Of a stretch of 64,000 nt of DNA, positions 1 through 12,644 are shown one piece after another (position 1 is the stretch's first letter; every line of letters begins with the position of its first letter). A model generated the notes under the pieces. It saw nothing but the letters and a program-made list of their open reading frames with translations, was not told where the DNA came from and did not search any database. Position numbers and translations under genes: made by a program. The stretch lies in assembly GCA_905182985.1 (NCBI GenBank), contig CAJJDN010000067.1:28403-92402 (forward strand). Direction: 5' to 3'. The stretch comes from Paramecium sonneborni. Its lineage: Eukaryota > Ciliophora > Oligohymenophorea > Peniculida > Parameciidae.

Positions 1-1196
1 AATATATAATATATTTATAATATATAATCAATATACATCAATATTATCGTCATTTTTATTAAGTTTATTCTTTTTCATTAAGAATGATTAATTCAAGAAT
101 ATCCTGTTTTTAAATCAATTACTTACTTTGAGTGTGAGTAATTGTAAGTTGAGCTTCAATGTTATTAATTTAAGGGAGAATCAATTCAAATATCTAATTT
201 TTCCTTGAGCAACAAGAGGATTAGGATATAAGAATATATCTTTTAGTTTATTCCACATATTTCCAATTGTCTTTGATAATTTGATATTTTGAAAAACAGC
301 TTGGGTTATTATAGATAAATTGATATTTTTAATCAACTATTGATATTAAATTCACCCAAGGCACCTACAGCAGATTAAACCAATAAAAAGTAGAAACTTT
401 TATCTTAAAGATTATTAATTGATTTCATCATTTTGACAATCATTGTATAATAATAATAATAATGAAGGAACATTATTTCTATATTATCTATCCCACGATT
501 GTTAAAAAGCAATTTCGGTTCAGACTTATCATAGCAGGAATGTATACATATTTATTTTTAACTCATTTTTAAAATATAAAATTGAATTAACTAATATTGA
601 ATCTTAATTTTAGCAAAATCTTATTAGATTTGACTTTATTAATTGAATCTATTACTTTTATTTTATTAATTATTGGATTAAATTCACAAGATTACATTAT
701 AAATTTATTTTAGATGAAAAAATAATTAACTTTTATAGAAAATTGAAGAATCTCTAATAAATACTAAGCTGATTTCAAATTAGAATATGATTGATTATGA
801 TTCTATATATTCTTCATTTAGTAATCTTATTAAAAATAGAAACTTTATAATGCTTAAGAGCCATTCATAATTTATGTTAAAATTGTGTAATAAATTTTTG
901 ATTTTTTAATCCATTTTCATATTTTTATTAATTTTATAGTTTCATCAATTATATTTTTTCTTTTCTTATCCATTCTTTCAATAATATACCTAATACAAAA
1001 GAATCTATCCTCTTAAATTGCTTTAAGATCAACCAAAACAATTCTAATTTATGTTCTGAACAAACTAATAATTATTTTTTTTAAGTTTTATATAATTAGA
1101 GAATATGGAATAATATATTTCCAATAAATTTATTTTTTTGAATTAATCTAATATCTCTTTCTCTATTATTATTTAAATTTTAAAAGAATTATTACT
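1..1196. other. no recognised gene
   Basis: AT-rich sequence with no reading frame I can assign to a family. A minus-strand stretch around 180-330 is open and has mixed amino-acid composition, so it may be the remnant or edge of a gene, but no motif, start or clean intron structure could be found. No telomeric C4A2/C3A3 repeat is present at the left edge. Confidence 0.5.
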
Positions 1197-1889
1197 ATGG
1201 AAATATCGAATATAAATGATTTATCTAACTTAATAAAGGAAAAAGAGAAAGTATACACATTTCGAAAACTTGAATAAAAAGATGTTAAGAAAATTTAATA
1301 ACTTATGACTAAGTCATTTGTATATGAAAATCAAGGATTTATAATATTAAAAGTAACTGAAGATGATCTAAACTCAGAGTTAATGTTTTAATTTTAGTAA
1401 TTATTTTTTTTAAGTTTCATTAGTGATTTTATGGTTTAAGAGAATCTATCTTATGGAGCATTTCATGGAGATGAACTAGTATCTGCTTGTTTGACTTATG
1501 ACTTATCTAATAACAATAACTTTAATTATTAAGGACCAGAGCCATCCAAAGTTATGTAAGAAATCTAAAAATTTGTTGATATTTTGCTAGATAAGTATGC
1601 AGATGCAAAAAATATACAAAAAAAAGAAATAGCATATTTAAGTCATCTTGCAACTAGAGCTGATCACTTTTAATAACAATTAGCTGTTTCCTGTGCCTAT
1701 TTATCTGCAGAAGAATGTAGAAAGTTAGGTTTCAAATAAATGATCACTGAAGCAGCTCATATAGGTACATAAAAGAGCTTTTCTAAAATTTTCAAGAATT
1801 TTGAAAAATTTAAGGAGATTAAGGAACTTAAAGGATAACCTGTGGATATAGTTTCTTTAATTGGAGCATTTAACACCCAATAATATTGA
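1197..1889 (+). CDS. GNAT-type N-acetyltransferase
   Basis: Predicted 221-residue protein of the GNAT fold, which transfers an acetyl group from acetyl-CoA to an amine; the substrate cannot be told. The ATG at 1197 is followed by a typical GNAT start (YTFRKLEQKDVKKIQQLM), then YGAFHGDELVSACLTYDL for the central strands and IAYLSHLATRADHFQQQLAV, where the acetyl-CoA-binding strand-loop-helix usually lies, then CRKLGFKQ. One 27-nt intron at 1397-1423 (GTA...TAG) is predicted. It is 3n long and holds no TGA, so a retained copy would stay in frame. TGA at 1887-1889. The gene stands alone, with about 1 kb of empty sequence before the next, convergent gene. The family call is by pattern only. Confidence 0.75.
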
Positions 1890-2908
1890 ATTATTAAAAT
1901 ATTAATAATAAAATTTAGAATTTATCATATTATAATTTCTTATTTCTTATAAATTTGATTTTTCATGAATACTTAAAATCGATAACTAATTCTTTAAATT
2001 GGTTTTCAAAATATAAGAATAATTAATCTATATTTTTTCAATCTATTTTGCTTAACTTCCAAAGAAATGATCAAAATTATTAGACAATTTAAATAGTTGA
2101 ATTTTAAAGTTCATATATATTAGTAAATCTATTTGATTATAATGAATTAAACTTTTTAGAGAAAATTGAATATCGAGTGTTTTAGAAATTCATTCTCAAT
2201 TTTATTTTAGAAAAGAGATTAGAATTCCTAATCTTAGTTTTATTTAAGATAAGTCAAAAATGGCTATTATGCCTTTATTTTCATTAATAAGGATTCAGTT
2301 ATTATTATTTTAATGATACTAAGAAAAATTATTAATTCTTTTTTAATTTTCTTTTTGTTCCTCTAGTTTCCTATTCATACTATATCGTATTCAAATTTTT
2401 AACTCAATTTTATTAATATCTTAACTATAACATACTTTTTCTTTGAAATTTAAAGAATTTTATATTTTCTTGTAGTCATTCATTTTAAGTTTTTCAGGTC
2501 ATTTTCAATTTACTTTTAAAATTAGTCCATTCATAATTTTTATTGTTAAAAATATTTTGTTTAATTTAATGTTTTTTAGGTTCTTTTTGTTTAAATTAGG
2601 TGCCATATAAATCAATAGTGATAGATTATTCATCCTTTATCATATAATAATTAAAAAGACCATATTTTATTGTATAAATTTATCAGATAAATTTGAGATG
2701 AGAATAAAATATAATCATCTTAAAATAATAAATGAAGATAATATAGTATCAAAGATATTTAGAATATAAATTTCTTATATCGTTTTTTACATTTGTTTTT
2801 AAATATCATATTATCTAATAATTTGAATAAAATTTACAAAGTATATTATATATATAGAATAATATTAATATATATTTTTGTCTAAAATCCTCTGAATTAA
2901 TTAATCAA
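1890..2908. other. intergenic, no recognised gene
   Basis: About 1 kb between two convergent genes. AT-rich, with short open stretches (for example around 2100-2260 on the plus strand) that I could not link to a start codon, a family or consistent introns. Confidence 0.5.
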
Positions 2909-5449
2909 TCATAAATATTATGGAATTTGTAGAGGTAAACATTTCTTTGCTCTAATGTCTTACATTATTTGATTAGCCTAAAATAATTATATATATATAC
3001 TTCAGAACCAATTTATAATGGATCCCCATTAAGAAGAGACCAATGATCTAATGAACTTGAACTGTATGCTTTATTTTAAGTCATTAGAGTTAATGAATCA
3101 TTAAATTAAAATATGTTAGGACCTTTTACATGTGCTTTAATCTAAATTATATAAATAATGTACTTTTTAAGAGAATGTTTCAGGAAAACTCTTTTCCTCT
3201 ATAACAATTCCTTTTGAATTATTTAAACATTTGTAAACTTAATCTAAGACTGATTTATTTGAATAAATTTCAACTAGAAATACAGGTTCCTATAATCTTG
3301 GTTTAGCTTATAATTAACATCCATAAAATAATTTTCTTGCTGTAGGTATAATTTGACCTGGTCCTCTATGAATATTATCAGCGTGAGATTAAAATTTTAA
3401 TATATTGAATTGTATTCCTCTAACTTATTCTTCACAAAGTACTCCTTCTCTGGTATACCATTACCAAGTTTCATTCAAATGTTCTTCAATTTCATTAAGC
3501 CGAAAACAATCCTCAGGATTTGATTTATTTACAAGAATATTAGGACCTCTTTTATTTGGACCAAAAGCAATAATTTTTAATTTTTCATCCTGAAACCAAT
3601 TATTTGTATTTTTATTTAAGGATTTAATAGATAATTGATTATCAAGTTCAATTTAATTAACTAAATTATCATTTAATGGAATTGCTTATCCTCCTAATAT
3701 ATTATGTTTATTTGGAGTCTTAATTTCATTTTAATTTGATATATCTGTAATAGTCTCTCTGTAATTTGTAAAGTAATTAGATTTTCTAATTTCAACATTT
3801 TTTAAATATATGTTAGTTAATTATTCTATAAAATATTGTAAATGGTAATAAGAATTTCCTATTAAAATTAAACATGGATCTAATTCTATAGTGATTGAGG
3901 GATGCAACTTTGTTAATTATTTAATAGCTTCAAGAACAATATTCAAATTTTCTGGATTTATAGGTGCTATTGTAATCTTAACTTAATAATCATATTAATA
4001 TATTATAGGTGCCATTTAAATAGAACTCTAAATATCTGATATTGTACAAGTTCCTTTTAAGAATTAATCAATTCCTTTTATTCCAACTATATTTCCAGAA
4101 GGTACTTATTCTATAAAGGTAGGTTCTCCTCTAGGAAAACAAAATGTCTAACCTATTGATTAAAATGTCTATTCTATTTATTAATTTTGTTATTCTTCCA
4201 TTTATTCATACTCTATATATTTCACCAACAAAAATTTGTATCGAGCTCCAAAAATTCTTATCTTTTACCCTGTATGTATTGTTCCAGAAAATACTCTTCC
4301 AATCGATATAATTTCTTATTTATGTGAAATCATTTAGCAAATTTAAATAACTAAAGGCCCATTAGGATTGCAATCTTTAATTGATTCATTAAATTTTTCA
4401 TCTTTATATTATTTACAAAGATATGCAGCCTTTTAATTTTAAGCAATCCTTGGAGAAGGTATATGCATTATACATGATTACATAATTGTATCTGCTAAAT
4501 TAATCCATATATTAAAAATTGATTTTAATAATTATTTACCTTCTTATTCTTTAATATCATCACTTAATTAAATTCCAATTCTCTCTATCATTTAATAAAC
4601 AACATCTTTTTAACTATTCATTATTGCTTATGCTAATTTCATTATTGGATCTAAAATAAAGGCAACAAATGCTCTCTTTAATTATTAATTATCTTTAGAT
4701 ATATTTTGATCACTCCATTATTTTATTTATGGATCAAAATAATGATCACCCCATAATTTTTCTGCTAATCTTTTATGTTCTATACTAAATTTCTTTTCAT
4801 AAAATTATGCAAACTACAAACAAGAAAAACCCCATTATTATTTTGCAGATCCAAATATTATCTAACCATTAGCAGGACTTAATATTCTATCTTATCCATA
4901 TAATTATATAATTGAAGTTAATCTTTCAATAACACTATTTAAATTTTAAAAAATTTATTCTCCATTTAGATTTTATTTTAAAAATGCTTTGTCAATTTTA
5001 TTTAGAAAAAACACTATATGATTTTATTCTTTCAAAAAAGTTCTTATCATTGTTTCTATTTCATGATTTTATTCATTTCCAAAATTAATTATAATAATAA
5101 CTCCATCTGATAATCTTGATAAATTTTCTGTCTATTTAAAATATTTATTTTAAGATTTCATTAAATTTATCAGATAACCTTCTTCTTCTCCTTTGTTATT
5201 GGTTTTATTTTTATAATATAAATTTTTAATATTACATTCAGATTCAAATTCCTCTCCAAATTCTTATTCATTATCAGCAATCACTTAATCTTTGTTGACT
5301 TATATTCCCCATTTTTAAATTAAATTATTGAATAAGTATTTCTATCCATTATCAAAGAAACCAGATATTGCAATATTTCTAATTTAATCTTGTTATTTCA
5401 TTGCCTTATTCATATTCTTCAAGAATTTAGAATTTTGAATCTAAATCAT
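2909..5449 (-). CDS. eEF2-like protein with degenerate GTPase motifs
   Basis: An 831-residue protein collinear with translation elongation factor eEF2 over its full length. The start at 5449 gives MIQIQNSKFLKNMNKAM, then QIRNIAISGFFDNGQKYL where eEF2 has its P-loop, so the GK[ST] of G1 is gone. The G2 region reads ECNIKNLYYK and lacks the switch-I Thr. G3 reads INLMKSQNKYF instead of a DxxGH motif. G4 survives as NKID near residue 150. Domain II (VPSGNIVGIKGIDQF), domain IV (SHADNIHRGPGQIIPTAR, near residue 690, including the histidine that eEF2 modifies to diphthamide) and domain V (LDHWSLLNGDPL) are well kept. Two introns, 23 nt (2978-3000) and 22 nt (3142-3163), bring the length to exactly 832 codons with stop. 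It is probably not a normal translocase. It could be a regulatory or ribosome-binding paralogue or, less likely given the intact frame, a decaying copy. Confidence 0.9.
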
Positions 5450-5529
5450 AGATAATGTTTAATTTTATTATTGCTTAAGTTACACATATAAATTATGTAT
5501 TAAATTAAAAAGTTTATTTGAGAACATAA

Positions 5530-6390
5530 TCATTTTTTGCACACTTCTCTCAGGTTTTCAAATACTTTCTTCAACACTCTATTTGATTTAACAATAGAAC
5601 CTCTATCTAAAAATCTATGATCATAACAAAATTCATTTAAAATTTAAATGAGATAGCAATCTTCTTTTTCTTTAACAATCGCATACCCTACAATTTAATT
5701 AAAATTGATAATCTATGAATTTATCAACTTTGGATTATATAGCACAATGGCAATCTAAAAGATCCTATAGAAGTAACTATAATAACTTTAAAAAAATCTT
5801 CAAACCTAATGCTTTAATAGGAATTCCCAAATTACAGCATCTGGAATATCTTTTCTTTGAATTAATAATTACTATTTAGTACCTATGTAAAATGCAACTG
5901 TAACTTAAATTAATAATCTCATAAAACTAAAATTTATTAATTAAAATTAAATTGAAGAAGGTATCTAAGCTATTTATCTAACTTGACTTTATTTTTAAAG
6001 TATTTAGCAATATTTTTCAAACTTTTCTTATCAATGATTTAAATCAACATTGATGCTTAATCATTTCAAATGTAGGAAACGCAACAAATTTTCCAGATAC
6101 TATTTTCATGCATTTTTCTATTTGCTAAAACTAATCTCTAAATAAATGATTATAATTATCACCTTCTGATTTTGACAATATATTAATTAAATCGATTTCT
6201 ACTAAATTAGTAAGTTTTTTTTAAGTTGGTTGAACTTCAAAAAACTTACGATAATCTTCTTCTTTAGTTCCATAAGGGATAGTAGGATATTAGAAACCAA
6301 ATAATAATGCTAGATAAACAGCTATTGAATATTATTTATTACTTCTCGTTCTAATATCATAAAAGAATTTAAACAATTATCCTCTAATAA
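5530..6390 (-). CDS. unresolved minus-strand coding stretch
   Basis: Two blocks look coding. The upstream block (about 6380-6044) reads ...YPTIPYGTKEEDYRKFF..., LVEIDLINILSKSEGDNYNH and MKIVSGKFVAFPTFEMIKHQC before a TGA. The downstream block (about 5990-5530) contains FEDFFKVIIVTSIGSFRLPL in another frame. No set of short introns I tried joins them cleanly, so this may be one gene with introns I missed, two small genes, or a decaying gene. No family is recognised. In this AT-rich genome with one stop codon, open runs of about 60 codons also arise by chance, so the exact limits are not reliable. Confidence 0.3.
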
Positions 6391-8789
6391 TATAAAAAAA
6401 ATAAAAAAATTATACATATTATAAGGAACAATATGATAGCAAATAGTTCAATTTTCTGTGAATTTGAGGAACAGAAAAAACAAGAACCCAACATAATTTT
6501 AAATAGAGCAATCAAATAATAAAAATCTCAATTATTAAGGCTGGAATAGCTAATTATTAGGAGGATGTAATTGTTATCAATTTTAAGTTGGATTTAATGA
6601 ATGCATATAAATTTTAATAAATACTAAAAAGTGTACATTAATAATCAGTACTTTATTTTCTCAGATTCAAATCCATTGTATTTGCTTATATATCGTAATT
6701 AACTATCTTAATATCTAATTGGATATAGGTAAAATGTATTATCTCAAGTGCCATTGACAAAACTAATTAATGTACAAAAAATATTGATATTACATTAATA
6801 TTTTCAGGTTTTTAATAAAATGTTATTCTAACCACTATTTGCTTTCTTCAATAACTTCAAAAATTAATTCAGATTTTCTATTTACATATCAATTTTTTTT
6901 CTTAATAAATCTGGTTTATTATTTAAACCTATTACAAACAAGCCTATTCTTCATTACAATTTCATATTAGACATACTAAATTAAAAATCAACACAACTAT
7001 TATAATTAATTTATGTATATTTTGGCTAAATAATTTTTTAAACAGAGTTTAACTAGAGATTTAAATTTGTAATATAGTAAAAGAAGCATGAAAGGGCATT
7101 TAACAAGTAATAAGTAATATCTTAAATTTAAATGATAGTTTTTTTATTTGCATTATAGATTAAATAAGGAATAGAAATTGAAGATAATTAATCAAATCAT
7201 ATATAAACACATTACAATTTACAATTCCAATGTTATTGTAAATTCTATTGTTCTTTTTTAACCAAATTCTTCAATTGTTTTTTTTATGATAATAAATTCT
7301 TTGTTTTAACTAGGTAGTAATTATAAATGAAATAATCATATAGACTACCATAGTATGTAAAATTGATTAAAAATTAATTTCCAATTATACAAAACAAATG
7401 AGTATATTAAATATCGAGTCTAAGAGATGGTTAAGGGAGTAAAGGTATAGAAGAATATTTATTTACATAATCTATCATAAAAAGACTTCAAATATTCTCA
7501 TATATCTATATAAGGAAATACAAGTAATTAATATCAACCAATTTCTTGTAATAGTTTTGTTCTCAGTTAGTTGATATTCTTTAACTCATTCTATATGTTT
7601 TTAGTTTGAAAAAATTGTTAATTATAAATTTTAATTTTTATTACTAAAGTAAGAGTTTAGATTTTATAAATGAAGCCCTTATTCAGATTCAATTCAGCAT
7701 CCAAATTATAAAATCTCTTTTTTAGGGAAAGTCAAATAAAAATTTCTAAATATAAATTAATTACTTTAATATAGAATCAATTCTAAAATAAATAATCAAT
7801 GAAAATTTAAAAATAAAATATGATAATAGGTTCATTTAAGTAGTTTTGATTAAAAATTTCTTTAAAAATCATCTTTTATCGATATCAGAATCAAGATTTA
7901 TGTATTTATCATGATAGAATTAGAACCAATTTAATGCTTCTAAGATTTCCTTTTATTTATAAATTTATCATATTAATTAGTAACAGATTAAATTTAAATC
8001 TTTTGTTTTCCTAAGTAATTAATAAATAATTAGAATAATTCAATTAAATTTTTATGATTCAATTTAAATAGAAATTATTATAAAAGGCAACAGCTTTTAA
8101 ATTCTATTGTATACTTTTATAATAAAATTTAATAAATCTCTATGATTTTATTCAATTTTCTGAATCAAGTTAAAATTGAAATAATTAAAATCATCAAATA
8201 ATTCATGATATAAAAATATATAGCTAAAAATATCTCTTCTTGAAGATTCCTATGTTAGAAAAATTTCGACATTTTATGTCCAAGCAATTACAATAAAAGC
8301 GCTCATTTTACTTATCATTAGAATCATAAATACTAAACATTTGATAATTTTATCATTGATTGAATTAGATCATGAATCTCATTGATCATATAGTTATTTT
8401 TTTAAAAACTTTTCTGAAGAGGATATAGAAATCTTTCCGAAATAAGTTATCTAATGCACTCTAATTAATTATCTGGTATTTAATTGATTAATTGTAACAT
8501 ATCAAAAATCAAAAGAAACTATTCTTATATATAAATTTATTAATACATTTGAATTGGTAAGTATTAAGAATATTTTATGTTGTAAAATATCCATGATAAA
8601 GGATGATTCAATGATACGACTTTTTCTAAATTTAATTATGCTTCTTAAATTTTATAAAAAGATTATAAACATAAACCTATTAAAATTAAAATATACATTT
8701 GTTTATATAATTGAAAAATTTAACGATCCATTTAAATAATATTATTTTAATTTAGAAATACAAATTTTTTCAATTTTATAATTGCAGAG
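6391..8789. other. gene-poor stretch
   Basis: About 2.4 kb without a recognised gene. A plus-strand frame from roughly 6540 to 7090 stays open for about 180 codons, longer than chance would usually give. However, its composition is dominated by I, L, N, Q and Y, and I found no start, domain or intron structure. The rest is AT-rich with frequent TGA in all frames. Confidence 0.4.
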
Positions 8790-9530
8790 CATTTCCTATT
8801 ATATAATTAAATGATTAGTAAACCTTTGCCATTATAAGCATTGACATAATTAGGATCAATTTAAATGGCTTTATCAGAACAAATAATAGCTTCTTTGAAT
8901 TATTTCAAATGACTTTCACATTCATTTATTTTTTCATTCAAGTAAGTTATTAATTACCCCAAACCTAATATTAAATAAAAAACTTTAATAAAAAGTTGTA
9001 TATTCATGTTTATTAAGATCTTAATTCAAAATTTTATCATATTTTTCCAAAGCTTTAACCAACTATTATTAATTTATTAGATTCATACCAACTTCAAGCT
9101 TTAGTTAATTATAAATTATTTTACATAATTCTATAACATTTTTTCAAACTTCTCTGCACTAAATTATGGATACTATTTCTTTGGATAGATGATACTTTCA
9201 CAAAAAGTCTTTCATTCTTAGATCTTTTAGATTTTAATTCAATGTTTAGTATCTAATTTTTTCTTAATAAATATTTTTAACTATAATTTCAAAATAGGAT
9301 TTAATATGTTTGAATTTTTGATAGACTTATTTTTGCATTTTCTTCATGAATTATTAAATGAATTAAGATATCAGTTTTTTCTATCTTTTTAAAATCATTC
9401 CTACATTAACAATGTTTTTAAAGATCAAGTAAACATTAGACATAAAACTATGATTTTTCCTTACAATAAGGATTTGTGCAAAATCTTACAATTGAATTTG
9501 ATCATTTATGTACAAACAAACATATCTTTT
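8790..9530 (-). pseudogene. decayed zinc-finger/TPR gene
   Basis: Reading 9530 to 8790, the first part has a cysteine-rich segment (CTNPYCKEKSQF followed by paired C residues), as in the N-terminal zinc finger of the large ciliate TPR-protein family. A charged helical linker follows (EKTDILIHLIIHEENAKISL). Near 9050-8800 there are pieces of tetratricopeptide repeats: ALEKYDKILNQDLNKHE in one frame and KEAIICSDKAIQIDPNYVNA in another. TGA codons and frame changes separate the parts, and no intron solution restores one frame. It is best explained as a pseudogene or gene relic of this family. Sequencing error alone would have to act several times. Confidence 0.6.
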
Positions 9531-11198
9531 TTATTTTTAATTAAATTAGAGTAAAATTAATTCATATCAAGAAATTAATAAACATAATGTATAATAAAAA
9601 GCAAGGTGGGTGATAAATTAATAATGCTAGATTAATAGCTTAAATTTTTAAAAATTCAATATATATGGTTGTTATTTGATTAAATTATTCTAATTTTTGA
9701 TTCAGATGATAATCTCAATTTTAAAATAATGGTAAAAATACTTTAATTGTTAAAAATTCATAATTCCTATTAGATACATTCAAAAATATTAATCTTATAC
9801 AAATGAAAGTTAGTGATGAATATATAATAGTTTGAGTATTAAATTACTTAAATTACTAGATCAATTAAGAGATCTATTTTAAAGAAATTGGAATTATATT
9901 TGAACAGGAAAAATTATTGGCATTTGTCCAATCCCATATATATAATTCTTCTATTAAATTAGGATATGGTAAAGTAGATCATTTTAAAGTTTATTCTGGA
10001 TATTATAATTAGATTACTACTTTTATGGTGGTGATAAAAATCAAGTATATATATCTTCTTTTTTTTTAATTAAATCTAATTATTGTTTCTAAAAAGTTTT
10101 ATTTCTTAAACAAAATATTTAAGTTCTTAAAAGAACTAGAAGGACTCTTTACTATTATTTAGCAAAATCCAAAAAGTTTTTTCATTTTTGTAAAACAATA
10201 AAATATTATCTTGAAAACTAAGACCTCCTCAAAAAATCAAAGTTTATTAAAAGTATTTGCTAATTAATATTTTAATATTACCTTTGATAATTAAATCTTA
10301 AAATTTTCCTAGCTAATAAAAAATATAATTAGAATAAATTTTTTATACAAGGCATTAAATAAAGAATTTTAATTGATAAATTTGCAATCTAATTTGTTTA
10401 TATGATTTGGTTCCATAATCAAAGTTTTTTCATTGAATCTAGTGCTTCTTAATAAACTACCGATTTTTATTTATTAGCTTTAAATAGCCTTTTAGAAATA
10501 CCTTTTTAGCATCAAATTTTAACATAATTAGAATCTTACATTTTAGCTTTCTTTTCATCAAATAAAAGCTTCATTATATTAACGAAGTAAACAACAAATA
10601 TTAAACTAAAAACTAAAATCTAAAATATTTTCTTAATTTTATAATTTAGAGTCTTTCTATGATTTGGCTTAATATCAAGTGCTCTCCAAATTATAGTGTT
10701 AAATTTATGTATCTAATCTTTTTGATTATATTAAATGGTATACTAAAATTTATTAGGAAAATAAATTTAAGATTCATTTAGAGTCACCATTTTTTAAAAT
10801 TACTTTTTTGTTCAGTTTTTGTGCAGGGCAATTCTAGAATCTTTTCCTAATCAATATAAATTATGATATCTATTCTCAACTAATAAATTTTTACTTTTAA
10901 GCCAAATAATAATAATATGTGTTGATTATCTATTTTAAAATGCAAAAAATTTGTTGCAAGTCTCGTCAAATTAGAACTTGAGATTTTTGGAATTTATATG
11001 ATGATATTTTATGTTATTGTTTGATTTAAAATGTTAATCTTATCTTTCTGAAATTATAGTTTTTAATTAGGTGTAATTTCTTAACATCTTTAAATTGTAA
11101 AGAAACTAAAAAAATAAGGTATCAAAACATTAAAGTGATATTATAAATGTAATTATTTATATAAATAAAATATTAAAATATGTAAAAACCTATAAATT
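9531..11198. other. gene-poor stretch with possible TPR relic
   Basis: No complete gene. On the minus strand around 10600-10380 there are phrases such as MKLLFDEKKAKMQDSNYVK that resemble a worn TPR unit, so this may be another relic like the one at 8790-9530. Plus-strand ATG codons near 9590 lead only to short frames broken by TGA. I see no RNA gene or repeat. Confidence 0.35.
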
Positions 11199-12320
11199 TC
11201 AAATTTTTTGGAAAATTGCTAAATAAATTGTCATCCAAATAGGTAAAGTAAAAATGCATAATAGATATCCATATAAAAGGATTAATGAAACAACATCTTC
11301 AGCCTTTTGTTAGTATTATTTGGCCATGACTAAAATATTAATTGCAGATGGTGTGCAAAATGTTATAAAAAGTATAAATAGTTGACAAATATCAGTCATA
11401 ATGGATAATTAATCTAATAACATAATAGTAATTAATCCAAGAATAGGTAAAATTAATAATCTATTTGATACAATTAAAAGAATTGTGGATATCTTTTCTT
11501 AATTGGATGTATTATTAAAATAGATTAAATATAAATTACTTCCAAGAATCATTAAGACAGAGGGAGTGGTTGCTTTTGAAATTGTTTATAAAGGTAGAAA
11601 GATTGCACTATGTAAAAATGTATCATTTATCAATTCATCTTGAATAGGATAAATTACTAAACAACATAATGAAGCTAGAACTGAAACTAAGGGTACATTC
11701 CAAAAGGATTTTTCATGTTTTGATTGAATTTATTTATATTATTCTTATTATTCTGGTAAAGCTATTCTTAAATCAGAAAGTTCAATTTCACCTTAATTTT
11801 AATCAGTTTCATGTTATTCTAATATTTTTTTGCCTATTGACCATCTTAAAGCATTAACTATTACAGTTTATATAATTATAATGGTAACTAATTTTGCTTC
11901 GATTTATTTATCTGGTTAATTAGTCATTATTGCTAGATAATTGGTTAAACCATATGAAAGTTGTAATTGAATATTTGTTGTGTGAGGATTTGCAGATGAT
12001 AAAATGACAATAGATTTTAGTTTTTTTTCTTTAATCCAATATTTGTTACTGAAAATTCCTATGCAGTAACCAAAGAATAAGCAACAAAATGTTGTTATTA
12101 TACTTGGTATTAATGATATAACAGATCCAATTGTGACTGCTTTCAGAAAATTTGTAAAAATTAAGGATGGTAGAAATAGTCTCTCAACAAGACTAGATAA
12201 AGTTGTTGTGAATTATTTGTCTATGACCTTTTTATGAGTTAATAAAGCACCACTACCAGCTATAGCTAAAACCCCAAAGGTTGCTGAAACAACTGCTCTA
12301 ATAATATTTATAATAACCAT
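11199..12320 (-). CDS. auxin-efflux-carrier (AEC) family transporter, copy 1
   Basis: Intronless gene for a 373-residue multispanning membrane protein of the AEC/Mem_trans family, which exports organic anions in other organisms; the substrate here is unknown. N-terminal helices read VSATFGVLAIAGSGALLTHK and LFLPSLIFTNFLKAVTIGS. A conserved NPHTTNIQLQLSYG segment follows, then a Q/E-rich cytosolic loop around residues 180-210. The second half of helices ends in ITFCTPSAINILVMA and LLYGYLLCIFTLPIWMTI, the classic C-terminal pair of this family. It lies head to tail with a paralogue of the same structure (12645-13778), 324 bp away, so the pair arose by tandem duplication. The start at 12320 matches the start of the paralogue. 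Confidence 0.87.
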
Positions 12321-12644
12321 ATACTAAATTTAATAAAAATAATTATATTTCTAATAATAACCCCATTTATATAATTTTATGCAAGTAGAAAGGTATGTTA
12401 CCAATTCAAAGGAATATTGGGAAATAAAATATTACATCAGAATATAATTAGAATAATTTAGTTTTTAAAGAATATTTATGAAGTAATCCAAAAATAATAA
12501 ACTTTTTGATTTAAATTAAGAATATTTACTTCAAGAATAAATTGTAAGTGTAAAATTTAGATCTCTTATTTTTTAATAATATAATTCTCATTTCATTGAT
12601 ATATAATTAAACTATATATTTTAAATATTTAAACATTATTATAC

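Noticed and set aside
1..60. Possible telomere at the left edge
   Set aside because: No C4A2 or C3A3 type repeat is present, only AT-rich sequence.
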